This document shows, one piece after another, positions 32,640 to 44,200 of a DNA stretch of 64,000 nucleotides. Below the pieces are notes generated by a model. The model was not told where the DNA came from. It saw only the letters and a list, made by a program, of their open reading frames with translations, and did not search any database. A program made the position numbers and the translations under genes. The DNA lies in the NCBI GenBank assembly GCA_963575745.1, contig CAUYUJ010008102.1, positions 88,501 through 152,500 on the forward strand, read 5' to 3'. Numbering within the stretch: position 1 is the stretch's first letter; every line of letters starts with the position of its first letter. This DNA is from Prorocentrum cordatum. Taxonomy: Eukaryota > Sar > Dinophyceae > Prorocentrales > Prorocentraceae.

Positions 32640-33335
32640 CCCGTTGGGGGGCAGACGTGTGAACATCGTGAAGCGTGCCCAAAGACCATTCTCAGGACTT
32701 CAACGCCACGAATTAACCTGACTGTTACGCCTTGGCGATCCTGAATCGCGCGTGCACACCATTCCTGGGACTTCAACCCAACAAATCATTCCACCACAAC
32801 GTTTTTGGTACTTTGGACATGTTTCAAGCGAGTGTGCGAGGCGCTACAGCAAGAACCACATGTTGAAAAGGAGCCATCCTAAACCCGTGAAGCTCTTGAC
32901 ATTCTGTTTAAAGAATGTGCGCGGAATAAAGCGAGAACCAAGCATTGAAAACGGCCCTCCCTCAATCCGTAAAGATCTTGCCAATGTTCAAAGAATGCAG
33001 TGCGCAGTGCGAATGCGAGAGCCACATTTTGAAAACCACCCGCCCTCCATCCGAGGAGCTCTTGCAATTTTGAACGAATGCGCGCGTCGCTAAGGCGAGA
33101 ACCACATGTTGAAAACGACACGCCTAAATCCGTGAAGCTCTTCCAACGTGTTAGAAAGAATGTGCGCGGCGCTAAGGCGAATACCACATGTTGAAAACGG
33201 CCCGCCCTCAACGCATGAAACTCTTCCGCATGTGTAAAACGAATGTACGCGGCGCTGAGGCGAGACCCACAGTTTGAAAACGACCGCCCTCCATCTGTGA
33301 AACGGTTGTCAATGTTAAAGCATCGAGTCGTAAAT
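32640..33335. repeat. Satellite of about 84 bp
   Basis: About eight degenerate copies of a unit containing GAATGTGCGCGGCGCTAAGG, CGAGAACCACATGTTGAAAA and CCCTCCATCCGTGAAGCTCTT. The clearest copies lie at about 32910, 32995, 33080, 33165 and 33240. Unit length drifts between 80 and 90 bp. Confidence 0.75.
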
Positions 33336-33394
33336 GGTGAGGAAGTTTTAGGCGAAGCGACAGGGAGGAGATATCTAAAATGAATGGAGGTGGA

Positions 33395-33800
33395 AGGGGG
33401 GAGGAGGAGGAGGAGGAGGAGGAGGAGGAGGAGGAGGAGGAGGAGGAGGAGCACTGCGAAGCGGAGGATGACGAACAGCAAGAGGAGTACGAGGAATATA
33501 AGGAGGAGCGCGACGAACAGAAGGATGAGCAGGAGGATGGATAAAAGGAGGACGAGAAAAACGACGAGGAGGAGGAAGACAACGAGGAGCATGAGGAGGA
33601 CTTCGTATGCGGAGGAGAAAAAGAAGAAGACGAGGAGACAGAGGAGAAGAAGGAGGAGGAGGCGGAGGAGGAGGAGGAAGAGGCGGGGGAGGAGGAGGAC
33701 GAGGAGGAAGAGGGGGAGGAGGACCAGGAGGAGGAAGGAGGATGACGAGGAGGAGGAGGAGGAGAAGGAGAGGGAGGAAGAGAGAAGGGGGATGAGGTGG
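33395..33800. repeat. GGA repeats
   Basis: Long GGAGGAGGA tract with CGAC, AAAG and GAT interruptions. Frames on both strands are open only because of composition. Confidence 0.85.
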
Positions 33801-34246
33801 AGGAGGTGTAGTGGAAGCGGGAGGGCGAAGACGAGGAAAAGACTACGTGGATGCGGGGGCAGACGTCGACGACGCCGAAGGCGCAGGCGGATCAGAAGCA
33901 GGAGAACGCGCGAAACCCCTGAGGAGCCACTTTGGCCAACAACGACGCAGACTATACTTGGTCTATGATGATGGGCGCCGGGGCCGTCCTGGGCGCTGGC
34001 GGGCGCCACTCCTGCCGAGAGGGGAAAATTGTGGCTGCGCAAACGGACTGGCGGACAGGCTGACGACGACGATGGCACAAACGTGAGAATGCGCGGAACT
34101 GCGTGTCGCAGTGAACGCCAAAACCACCCGCCGCAAGCCAACCGCTCCACAGCTGGCTGAGGCGCCTCCGACGATGGTTGGTGGATGCTGTCGAATCCTG
34201 CTGCTTAAATGCAAGGCCGTCGGAGACGATCTCCCTCGCTATAACA
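33801..34246. other. Stretch without a recognisable gene
   Basis: Mixed GC-rich sequence. A short inverted pair GCCTCCGACGA / CGTCGGAGACG (about 34162 and 34218) flanks the left end of the nested element. Nothing else is recognised. Confidence 0.35.
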
Positions 34247-34643
34247 GGAAACGTGCGTAAGCATAAACTGTCTGACTTCTGCGCGGATCTCTTGGATCGG
34301 CGCTGGCCCCCAGGGATCGGTCGGGCACGCCCTCCAACAGGCGGATTTGGTGCACAAATCATAAATAAAACAACAAAAATCCAAACCTATGTGTTTAAAC
34401 AACTGCCCCACACTACTATACCTATACATATATATATATATATACGTGTAGATATGTATATGTGTATATATACATAGTCCGCGCATTATTTTTGTTTGAC
34501 AATTTTGGATATTTTCCTGTAGGGGGGCACGCCCGACTTAACCCCAGGGGTGGCACCGGGGGCGCTTGCCAGGCAGGCCCGGTGCAGATCCAGGCGATCC
34601 GCGCGGAGCGCCGAATGCTCAGGTTTACGTGCGTTGGCGTTCC
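34247..34643. mobile_element. Hairpin element family D, copy 3, interrupted by a family A element
   Basis: The left arm GGAAACGTGCGTAAGCATAA with GCGCGGATCTCTTGGATCGGCGC, and the right arm GATCCGCGCGGAGCGCC with TTTACGTGCGTTGGCGTTCC, are complementary. They match the arms at 2086-2264 and 4331-4513. The arms are separated by 34316-34541, which is a family A element. This is a clear nested insertion: D landed first, A later. Confidence 0.7.
34316..34541. mobile_element. MITE-like element family A, copy 3 (nested)
   Basis: Starts ATCGGTCGGGCACGCCCTCC and ends GGGGGGCACGCCCGACTTAA, matching the ends of 272-425 and 575-737. The longer core carries an AT/GT dinucleotide run (34429-34470) that is absent from the other copies. 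Confidence 0.7.
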
Positions 34644-35639
34644 TTGATAGCGGTTCGCTAGAGGGCTAAACCATCAGTAAAATTAGCTTGGCGAAGGGAC
34701 CCAGCCACATGCAGTTGTGAGTACCGCAAATGTAAATATCTTTTTCGGTGGTGCTCCCTCTGGGGCCACGAATCGCGTGAGGTGTGCGCCGAGTTGCGTG
34801 GCGGGGTACACGACACGAACGACGACGATCGGTCTAATTATGAAAGACTGAGCGCGGGTGAGTCTGAGCGCGAATGAGTCTGAGTGTGAATTAGTCTGCG
34901 TGCGAGTGAATATACTTGCATGAATGCGAGCATGGCCACGCCTGGTGTGTGTATATATGTATATACACATACGAATGTGAATGGTTCATGTACGCCTGAC
35001 CCTGAGCACTCGTGACACTGAACGTGGCCGCCGCAGGAAGCTTCCCCTGGAACCCCGACAGCAGCGCCCGCACGCCGCGACGCCCATGTCGGCACGCTCC
35101 TCACCAGGATCGCGCCCGCTTCCTTCGCGTTCTTTTTTCCCTCTTTGCCCGCGCACGTCCATGTCCAAGGCTGCGGACGCGGCGCCGCGCGGAGTCCCCG
35201 CGACACGCGTTTGTCGCCCCGGAAGGGTCACGGCGACGCGCGCGGGTCGTCCGCTGCGCGTAGCAGAGAGAGAGAGCTAGCTGGCTGGCTGATGACGGGC
35301 AAGGCTGTGGCCGCTGTGCAGAGCGACGACGGGGGCGAGCGAGACTCTGGGCAGAGCGCAAAGCGGAATTCCCGCGACGCGCGCTGATCGCCCCGAGAGG
35401 GTCCAAGCGACGCGCGCGGGTCGCCCGCGGCGCGAGGCCAAATAGTCAGACCGTCGAGAGACGGCGATGCTCGGGCGGGCCGCTCCTCAGATCAAGCCTT
35501 GCGGATAAACTCGGTGAAGCTCAGCTCCCTGGCGAGGGCCGCCGCCTCCCTCCTGCACCGTTTCGTGCGCGTGGCAAGCTGCTCCAGCTGCTTCCGCAAG
35601 CCCTCCGGCGGCCCTGCCAAGAAGAACTCGATACAAACT
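34644..35639. other. Degenerate satellite outliers and a GC-rich duplicated segment
   Basis: 34753-34800 resembles part of one 89-bp satellite unit (CTCTGGGGCCACGAATCGCG). A roughly 80-bp GC-rich segment with GCGACGCGCGCGGGTCG occurs twice (about 35190-35265 and 35363-35437). No gene is recognised. Confidence 0.45.
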
Positions 35640-36275
35640 GCGCCACTGGGACCTTAGGTGGAGCTCACGCCGGGGTCACGAAACGCGCGAGGGGTGTGCC
35701 ACCATGGGGCGGCAGGCGGCGGCGCCATGCGAGCTGCGCCAGTGAGACCTTAGGTGGAGCTCCCTGTGGGGCCACGAAACGCGCGAAGGATGTGCCAAAA
35801 TGGGGCGGCGGCGCCATGCGAGCTGAGCCACTGGGCCCTTAGGTGGGGCTTCCTATGGGGCCACGAAACGTGTGAGGGGTGTGCCAAAATGGGGCGGCGG
35901 CGCCATGCGAGCTCCGCCGCTGGGACCTTAAGTGGAGCTTCCTTTGTGGGGCCACGAAACGTGTGAGGGGTGTGCCGCGATGGGGCGGCGGCGCCATGCG
36001 AGCTGCGCCTGTGGGGCCTTAGGTGGAGATCCCTATGGTGCCACGAAACGTGTGAGGGGTGTGCCAAAGCGGGGCGGCGGCGCCATGCGAGCTGCGCCAC
36101 TGGGGCCTTAGGTGGAGCTCCAACGTGTAAAGAGCGTGCCCACATGGGGCGACGGCGCCATGCGAGCTGCGCCACTGAGCCCTTAGGTGGGGCTCCCTAT
36201 GAGGCCACGAAGCGTGTGAGGGGTGCCAAAATGGGGCGGCGGCGCCATGATAGCTGCGCCACTGGGCCCTTAGGT
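35640..36275. repeat. 89-bp satellite array, left part
   Basis: About seven tandem units of 89 bp: GGGGCGGCGGCGCCATGCGA, GCTGCGCCACTGGGACCTTA, GGTGGAGCTCCCTATGGGGC, CACGAAACGTGTGAGGGGTG and TGCCAAAAT. 89 is not a multiple of three, so the overlapping open frames are artefacts. The array is cut at 36275 by the LTR element and resumes at 54314. Confidence 0.92.
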
Positions 36276-36493
36276 TGTGAATGGGGTTGAAGTACAAGGG
36301 CACAGAACCCCTGATCCGTTGGTAGAGGGAAGGAGGGATGGATGGATGTCTTTCCCTCCTGCACGATCAAAGGTATGATCGATCAGTCCCAAGCGTACTT
36401 GGGAAGTCCCAATACCTGAGCCCAAACGGCCAGGCGCAGGAGAGGTGAGGATAAGGAGTATTATATGAGGCTATTACACGGGTTATGTTCACA
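36276..36493 (-). repeat. 3' LTR of the 18-kb copia element
   Basis: Starts TGTGAATGGGGTTGAAGTAC and ends GGGTTATGTTCACA on the + strand. It differs from the 54096-54313 copy at about nine of 218 positions (about 96 percent identity by eye). Confidence 0.93.
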
Positions 36494-36505
36494 CCCCCCG
36501 TCCCG
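36494..36505 (-). promoter_or_regulatory. Candidate polypurine tract
   Basis: On the minus strand CGGGACGGGGGG directly precedes the 3' LTR. The position and G-richness fit the plus-strand priming site of LTR elements, although one C interrupts the tract. Confidence 0.6.
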
Positions 36506-37186
36506 AATCCCGCCCGTGAGGGTAGGACTCGGGAGCAGAGGAAAAGAATTCGTCACCCTTTTACTCCGTCAATCCTCAATTCAGTCAGGCAGCTGAGCTT
36601 AAACATTGAATAGCCTCAGCTGCAAGGCGAAGTAAGAAGGAACACCCAGGGTCTCGATTTCTTCGCCAAGCACGCTTTGGTGCCCCCTCGGTGCGCCCCC
36701 CAAAACGCTTCGGCACTCGAGGGCGGAGAAGAAGGAGACACGGGTGGGCGGAGAAAGAGGATCTGAGCAAGTTAAAGCAACATCAAAATCTGCCTCGCTT
36801 TACGCGAGGCAGGTGTTGCCACCAGCTGTTAGATCATTCTCAACGCGATGGAAGCATACTCTAAAGAGTATGCATTCTGAGATCGTGTTGATGAACGCGA
36901 TCGTGTTACGAAACGCATCTATATATCAAAGCAAATGTCTGGCCAGACGAAAGGTCGTGTTGATGAACGCGAAAAGTTGCATATACACAAATTCTCTATT
37001 TGGCGACTCCCGTTGGCGTTGCTCCTTAGGAGGCTGCCTTGGTTATCGCAAAATATGTGTGTATGTGTGGCCACTTGTGTTGTATAGTGAAGTGGCCTAG
37101 AAGTATATAATAGCCACCGCTCAAGGCGAACTTGTATTATAATGAAGTTCAAGCCTTTCGAGCGGTGGGCCTGGCGACCGACTCTA
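36506..37186 (-). other. 3' non-coding part of the copia element
   Basis: No open frame of note. It contains CGTGTTGATGAACGCGA twice (about 36886 and 36957), a short hairpin GCCTCGCTTTACGCGAGGC (about 36792), and next to it one copy of the CAGGTGTTGCCACCAGCTG motif that recurs in the element's coding DNA. Confidence 0.55.
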
Positions 37187-39177
37187 CTACGCGTTGCCGT
37201 TATCGTAGAACCTGCGGTCCCACTTCCTGTGGCCGTCGTACGTCACGTAGCTCGTCGTGAACGTCTCCCAAGATGCCCTCGGAATCCAGTGGCGAAACCA
37301 CTTGTTGCACTGGATGTCGCGGACGTATACGAACTCGTCGTTGTTGAGCGCGATGTAGATCCAGCAGTTGATGTAGTAGCTCCGGTACCTGAGGCCCCAA
37401 TGGCTGTCCTCTAGGTCGTCGCGCCACCAGGCGGCGTAGTCTGTCGTACGCGCCCTCTTGGCGCGAGGTCTGTAGCTGCCATCGCTGTCCTGCCGCAGCG
37501 CAGCGCTGCAGTGCCGCGCGGCCCCGCGGGCATGCGGTCCGCCGCGCCAGAGGCGCTGGACCGTGCAGCATCGCCAGGGGCAGGGCGCGGCGGCGGCGGA
37601 TGCCGCGGCATGCGTGGCTCCATGACATCATCAGAGTGCTGGGGGTGTGTATCAGGTTCGATCGGATCGGTTCTCATCCCTGAGTCAACCCCCCTCTGGT
37701 CAGTGGGACCCAAGGCGGGTTCAACATAAGCGAGCGCGGCAAGCTTGCGCTGCGTGACTTTCTCACGGGTGCCATCCCCCCTGGGGAGGGCAATCGTGAC
37801 AAGTCCGCGTGCCTGCCGCGTGCTTCTGTCGAGTCTACCTTCGTGACCAGCCTGGCCAGTCCTTCTGCTGGTCTCGAGAATTTCACATGCATCGCGCATG
37901 TCCTCAACTGTATAGGCCTTCAGGCCTCTATTAATACGAGCGCCTGTCATTTGGTGGTGGAACTCCAAATCATTGAGAAAGGGCTGAACGAGATTGGCAA
38001 ATGGCTGGTATAGAGGTCTGTCGTCTTCACGCTCGCCCATCAATCTGCACTCATGTGCAGGATGGGAGCCAGAGGCGACCCACTTCTGATACCTCTTCCT
38101 AGCGGAATTGGCCATTCTCCTCAGCCCATCTTTCTCATTGCCTGGAAAAGAGCGCTTGCCCGTCATGATGACCTGCGCTCCGTCTCTCATGTACCTCGTG
38201 ATGTCATCCTGGGAGAGCAGCGTCGTCTTGATCCAGTGGGTCAGCTTCTGGAGGTATGCCAGATCGCTCTGGACGGCGGTACTTTTACCCGTAGCACCTA
38301 CGGATACAATATACTGCCAGCAGATGTCACAAAGGGTACCGTCGTCCGTGACGATCCCTAGGGATAAGATGCGATCGCAATTCCGACATCGCGCGATATC
38401 ATGCTGAATAGCTTCTGGGGCTCCGTCAATCGTGAGATGCCCACGAGATCCCCAGCGAGTTTCCTGACCACGAGTAAGACTGTGGCCGATCTGATCCATG
38501 GCATCGCGGTTGATCTCGGCGTTCGGTCGGGAAGCGATCGATCTGCTCATCCCCTCGACCTCGATCCTAGACAATCTTTCCCCTGGCAGTCCTATGCGCT
38601 CGGTCGTGTAGTTGTCCGCGTCCTCAGTATCACCATGGCATACGTTTTCTGTACGGATACGGCTAGCCTCTTCCTGCAAGGCGGACTCGTTGTCACCCTC
38701 CTCGCGGTTGATTCCCTTCTGTTCGGCTATGATCCGTGCCATGGTTTCCTGATCGGGAGCTGCGGATGCAATGCTGCCTGGATCCTGGGGAATGTCCTGC
38801 TCCGCGCCTGGGTCACGTGGCGCGGCAGGTGTTTCCACCAGCTCCGTCCATACGGGGAAGCCTGGATTGCCGAATGTCTTGATGCAGTGTGTAAATTGAT
38901 CACGCAACGTCTGGAGTGCAGGATGGTTCTGATGAATAGCATCTTTTGTGAAATCACGGAGCTCCCCAATACTGTCCAGCAATATGATTTGATACACTTT
39001 GGAGATCCATTGGAAGACGCCTGTAGTCGACTCCTCGATGGTCTCTGGGCCCAGGTAGTGTACCAGCTTTTTGAAGAAGCCATCTGCACTGCAAATTGGT
39101 AAGTCGCGTGCCCATTTGGTTGTAATACAAATAATATGTCTCCGCGTTCCATGCTTTGGATCCGAATTGAATTTCAA
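37187..39177 (-). pseudogene. Extra ORF of the copia element, C-terminal segments
   Basis: A 588-codon minus-strand frame ends at 37411. It includes Cys-pairs in CRNCDRILSLGI and CDICWQYI, suggesting a zinc-binding knuckle. A shift near 37450 moves the protein-like reading to another frame, ARTTDYAAWWRDDLEDSHWG, which continues through YINCWIYIALNNDEFVYVRD to a TAG at 37187-37189. I recognise no family. The segment is in line with, and probably the end of, the long frameshifted ORF that starts near 45000. Confidence 0.6.
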
Positions 39178-40559
39178 ATCGCAAATGTGATTTTACTTTA
39201 TCCACCACATACCTGTCCGCGCCAGTGTGCACCTCAATGATTTGGTTCACCTTTATCATAGGCGATTCCACCAACAACTGTGATGTCCATCGGTATACGC
39301 GGTGGTCATATGATTGTTTAGTCCACTGTAAGTCCTCCTCTGGGTCGTAGTCGGGGTGGTTGAGGCAGTCTTCTGGCGGGTCAATAATATTGTCGAGGAT
39401 GCTCGCGTCGACGTGCTCATATGCTTGGATCTCTGCTGATAGATCTGCTCTCATATTGTGATTTGCTGCTCTCCTCGGCAGTGAGTGGTATCTTTGATAT
39501 ATCCACAATCACAGTAACCAGAGGTTCAGCAGATTGGCCTGCCTTTTGTTGGGGCCCATCGTCCGCGGGAACAGTATCCCCGGCTGGTGTGGCCACCAGC
39601 TCTTCGGGATCGGGCGTCCGAGGAGCGGGCCGTCTGGTCGGTGTACGCGGGATACGTGGCTTGTAAATGCTTGGCATTCCGAGATATGGCAGATCACCAT
39701 CTGTTTCATGCTGAAGTATTTTGTCACGGCATGAGGATGGTCCTTCCAGGGCAGTATTCATATCTCTCGGGTCAATGGCGGCACGAACTGGTAAAGCAAA
39801 GACAACGCCCTTGAGAGGCATGCTTTTGTCATTGTACCATATGCTTACCCATCGTAAACCGTAGTTGAAGATAGGTATTTGTACCGCAAAGAACTTGTCA
39901 AAGACTCCGAAATGAATGATTGGGCCGTATATGTGGCCCGTGTTCATGAGGACCTTGGTGTTGTGATTGCCCTTGGGGTAGTGATTGCCATAATGATAAC
40001 AATTGGTAGACCCCCAATTCTTAGTGACAATGAAGTCCCCCATGCGAACATCGTTAAATATAGGCCGACGATCCCAATTGTTCTGTGTAATACTTGATGT
40101 AATGGGTCGAAGAGCCTCTCGGCAGTATGACATCGCAATTAACAATTGTTTATCTTCTGTTTTGTGTTCGGTGTCGTCGATCATAGCACGGACCATTTGT
40201 TCGTCCAAGGCGTCGGCGCCAGATATGCGGCCAGCAGGGGTTGCCCCCAGCTGAGGGGCAATCGGTCGCTGAGCCGAAGATGCTGATGCTGACGGCGCCC
40301 TTGGCTGCTGATCCATGTCGTGATCCATGTCAGCTGGTGTAATCCCAGGAGGGTTATCGATGAACTCCTGTCCAGGAAGAAAGGCACAAGTTTCGCACTT
40401 GCTCGATGGTTGTCTCGCGGCCAATGGCGAATAGTCCCAGGGCGGGCCCTCCGGCCATATCTGCTGGCCGAGCGCGCGGCGTGGTTGGAGACGGCGAATT
40501 GCAATGACCGCCGCTGCTGGAACCACGTCCTCTGTCATAATAGCGCCTTGAGCGCCCAA
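38954..40559 (-). pseudogene. Extra ORF of the copia element, middle segments
   Basis: A 380-codon frame (39417-40559) reads WGSTNCYHYGNHYPKGNHNT and HFGVFDKFFAVQIPIFNYGL. After a shift near 39450 the coding-like reading continues in the frame of 38954-39508 (VDKVKSHLRFEIQFGSKAWN). It then shifts again near 39115 into the 588-codon frame. Its first residues (GAQGAIMTEDVVPAAAVIAI) continue the Tpt1-like domain upstream, after a TGA at 40566-40568. The rest is unrecognised. Confidence 0.55.
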
Positions 40560-41208
40560 CCAAAATCAGCAACCAGCTTTTGTGGCGATCTCCATGTTGA
40601 TCACCAACTCGACCTCGTTCTTGTAGTGATTGAACTTGTATGACTGTACCGAGGTGTGGGGATTCTTCTGGACATTGTCTATATATGTGCTGGAACTGAA
40701 GAATAGCCTCCGTGCGTTGTGATCGTTTATGATATTTGTCTCTCTGAGAAGAAAGATCGACGTAGCCTGGAATGATCCCTGTCATGAGGATGTTGCGCCA
40801 AGCACGGAATGTCGTGCCATGGTGGAGGTATTTCACGTCTGTCCATTGTAGGCTCTCCCAGCCCATATTCCATGGTTTGGAAAGTGGATTGACGCAACTG
40901 TGGCCTCCAACACATCGAATGGCAATAACGCTGTTCCAATCGAAACAGCTTGGATCACCTCCCTCGGGAATTGGTTTGGCGTATATCTCGATCCGATTCT
41001 TCTGCGGGTCAATATGTTTCTGGAACGCACGAATGATGAAGATCGGGTAGTAATCGTTCCAATCCGGATACCCATCTTTCTCACCATCTTTCTTGAAGTG
41101 CGTCATGGCCGCATCCATGGATGGTCCGTTGTGGTTTTTTATGATTACTGAATTTCCATTGGACCATCTCCTGGAAGGATTTCCAATTACTTGGGATCTT
41201 CCACTCAC
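40490..41208 (-). pseudogene. RNA 2'-phosphotransferase-like (Tpt1/KptA) segment in the copia element
   Basis: The minus-strand frame 40354-41208 reads IAIRCVGGHSCVN (about 40925-40890) and, after a short spacer, YLHHGTTFRAWRNILMTGII (about 40831-40773). These resemble the two signature segments of Tpt1/KptA, an R-x-x-x-GHS motif and an HGT box followed by a helix. After a one-base shift near 40755, NARRLFFSSS and FNHYKNEVELVINMEIATKAG follow. A TGA at 40566-40568 comes next, then FWLGAQGAIMTEDVVP, placed like the G-x-x-F...NG...VP end of the family. Tpt1 removes the splice-junction 2'-phosphate from RNA using NAD. This copy is interrupted, and the assignment is by motif only. Confidence 0.55.
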
Positions 41209-44200
41209 GATATGTTGTCTTCGGCCAAATGTTGATACGTCGATCGTGAAATTGATTGATGTAGAACTTCTTGTAGTGGATCTCGTGGCGTAACATCGTC
41301 GTGATGTCTTTGCTCATGTATTTGGGTTCTCCGAGCCACTCATCAAGCAAGTCAGGACCATAACGTATATCGTCGTAATGCGGTAACGATATCCACTTCC
41401 ATTCTAGAAAGCAACCAGATTGTGCAATATCAGGAGCATGAGCAATCACACAATCGTCGTGTTGCAATTGATCGAACCATTCGTCGTCTTGCAGGCAAGC
41501 AAATCCATTGATCGCGGATGTACCCCGCAATACTGGAGAAACGTACGGATGGTCGTCCTTGATGCCTGCTTGCAGCTTGTACTCTCGAATAGTGCATGCG
41601 TTATCGAACATCCCGACCTGGCTGATGTCCTCGTACATAGAACGCTCGCAGCTGTCCTGCCATGACAATAAATTCATCTCGTGTGGAGAAGGGTCGTCGT
41701 CGGCAGGAGTTGCCTCCAGCTCCATAGCATCTAGGTCAACGCCGTCGTCTGGGATCGGGACTGCCTCGGCTTTCGGGAGCTGATCTGCTGGCGGTTGGTC
41801 TGCTGGCGCACGGTGTGGGAGCGGGCCAGGAGTCGATGACTTTGGCACGGCTATCGGTTGCGGGCCAGGCTGCAGTGGCTCAGGCAATGGGCCTGGTGGT
41901 GCTGGCTGGTCCGCATCGGCCGCCGCGCGCCACGCGGAAGTCGGAACATCAGGATCGTATCCCAATGCCACGCGATCCAGTGCATTCTGTCTGAAGAATG
42001 TGTTGCATGCTTCGATGGTCTGTTGGTTCTCGGCAACAGGGCCGATACGGTGAGATTTCAACCTGTTGCCTTCTGCAATGATTCGTGATTTGGTCGCGTT
42101 ATCGTCTCCGTCCAAATCGGTAATCTGCTGTAGAAACTGCTCGAACACAACCCAAGTAACAGCATGTGCATCTTCAACTGGTTTGATGATCTTGGGGCGG
42201 AGGAGCTCTTGTTTCTCGACTGAATCCCAGGATGCCCATGCCCCAGGGTAGTCGTTGATCAGCAGTAAGAGGTACTGGAATAAGTCGTCGTATGCATGAC
42301 CAAATGGATTGTTCTGAGGAATAGCCTTGTTCGGCTCGCGAGGATCAAGTGCTGGTGGCTGTTTCGGAATTCCAGGAATATGCACGTTTGTGTCGACTGC
42401 GGTAGCAGGCAGTGATGCCGGCAGCGTACCATCGGCACATGATGCCATCCACGCACAATGAGCCATCTCGCCTGCCGTCTGTGTCATCAGCGTCGTGAGG
42501 CTGAGATCTCTCTTCCATTCGTTTGTCATCCTCTCTCTGACGTCGAGAGCCTCCATGATCTCCTTGGCCTGTGTGTAGGCCTGCTCGTCCGTGACGGGAG
42601 TTAGGATGGGAGGCCTGAATGGATACGGCTGAGAAGGCAGTGACTGAATCAAAGCGCAGAAGTTACGATAGCATACTGCGTCGCAGAACTGTGTCGTAAA
42701 CATTGCCATGTTGTGGTTGTTCTGTTTTGCATGCCAAGCCTGTGGCGTAATTCTATCGTACGCTTCTATCCAATGGTCTGATGGAAGAACTGTAATACCA
42801 CGATTTTGCATCGTCCTGATCAAATCGTCCGTGTGGTAATCAAAGTTCGGGTGCACGCCCCACTGTGCTGCTTTGCCAGGCCCCATAACCGTGGGGCAAC
42901 GGAAATACTGCATCACATCGACAAAACGTGATACATCCACTTGTACGTGTACTGGCATGAGCGTCGGGGCGCCGCCCTCACACTCCATTTTCTGGAGCTC
43001 GCGCACGGCAGTAGGTGCGCGATCCTGGTGACGACGCATGTCCACGGCGTTCTGTCCGTGGTTGGCACATGCGATGTCGTTCGCGCTCCATACCACCATG
43101 GCATTGAGGCCCCTGCAATAGTGTCTTTGTTTTACATATGCAGGAAAATCATTGGCCCAGTAATTCCAGATGACCTCGTTTAATTCACGCCACTTTTTGA
43201 TAGAGGCACTGTCGCTGTATAACATGAGGCCTCTGGCCTCGCGGATCATCTTGATCATGTTGCGCTGCTCGAGGGTGGACTCGAACTGGTTGTTGAGAAT
43301 AGCTGCGGCACGGCTCTCCTGTCTCTGCGTACGCTGTTCCCGCAGTTCTGCCATACCGCAGCGGGTGTCTCCACCAGCCTCTGGCAATTGAATGCAATCT
43401 TCGCCGATCGGCGTGTCGTTCTGTTTGAACCATTCTTTGTAATTGCCAAAGGAGAATGCCCACATCATGATGTCGTCGCGGATCATTGTCGACAAGTGCT
43501 CGAGAGTAGCGCCGCCCATGCATTCCGCGCGGTTGAGGCACGGCATAAATAGCGGTACGAGTGCAACGTTTGATACTTTGGCGAGATGGTTTCGCTTCCG
43601 TGGACTGTTGAGCTCGTCAATGCCGTGACTTGGGTACTTCTTGTGCTTTGCACCCTTGGGCCCTTTCTTGGGCTGCATAATCCATGTTGAATCGGTGTAC
43701 AAGTTGGTCCCTTTGTATGCGTGCCCTGATGGACCGATGGCATGATGCAAGAGAAGTCCCAGATCTTCTTGTACGAGTGAATACCACCCATTATCTAAAA
43801 GAAGAACAGAAACCAACCGACCACCACAAAACGCGCTGTACTTTGCTTGTTCAAGCTCGAGTGGGTCAATATCAGGACCAGGAGTAAGACCAGGGTCAAC
43901 CGCAGAAGGAGTCTCGCCAATGAAGACAGAACCCTCGTCGTATGGTTGCCAACGATAAGTACGTGTCATAATCTCGTCGTTCTGTGATATTGCCTGCCAG
44001 CCGTCTGGATGATCGGATGGCGTTGCCACCGTCTCGGAGCATGATCCGATGCCTCCGAAGCCTCCGCGTGCAGTCAGCCATGTGCTGAGCTTGCGGCGGA
44101 ATTTGCTTGTCTGGTTAATGTCGGAAAATGCTCGCATTTCGGTGACCAAATTATCTTCAACAACGTGGCCGGTGTGTCCCGAAGTATCTGATGTCCTGGC

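Noticed and set aside
35754-36290. Overlapping frames repeating MCQNGAAAPCELRHW and MAQLAWRRRP
   Set aside because: These come from the 89-bp satellite, whose unit is not a multiple of three. The same peptides appear in turn in all frames.
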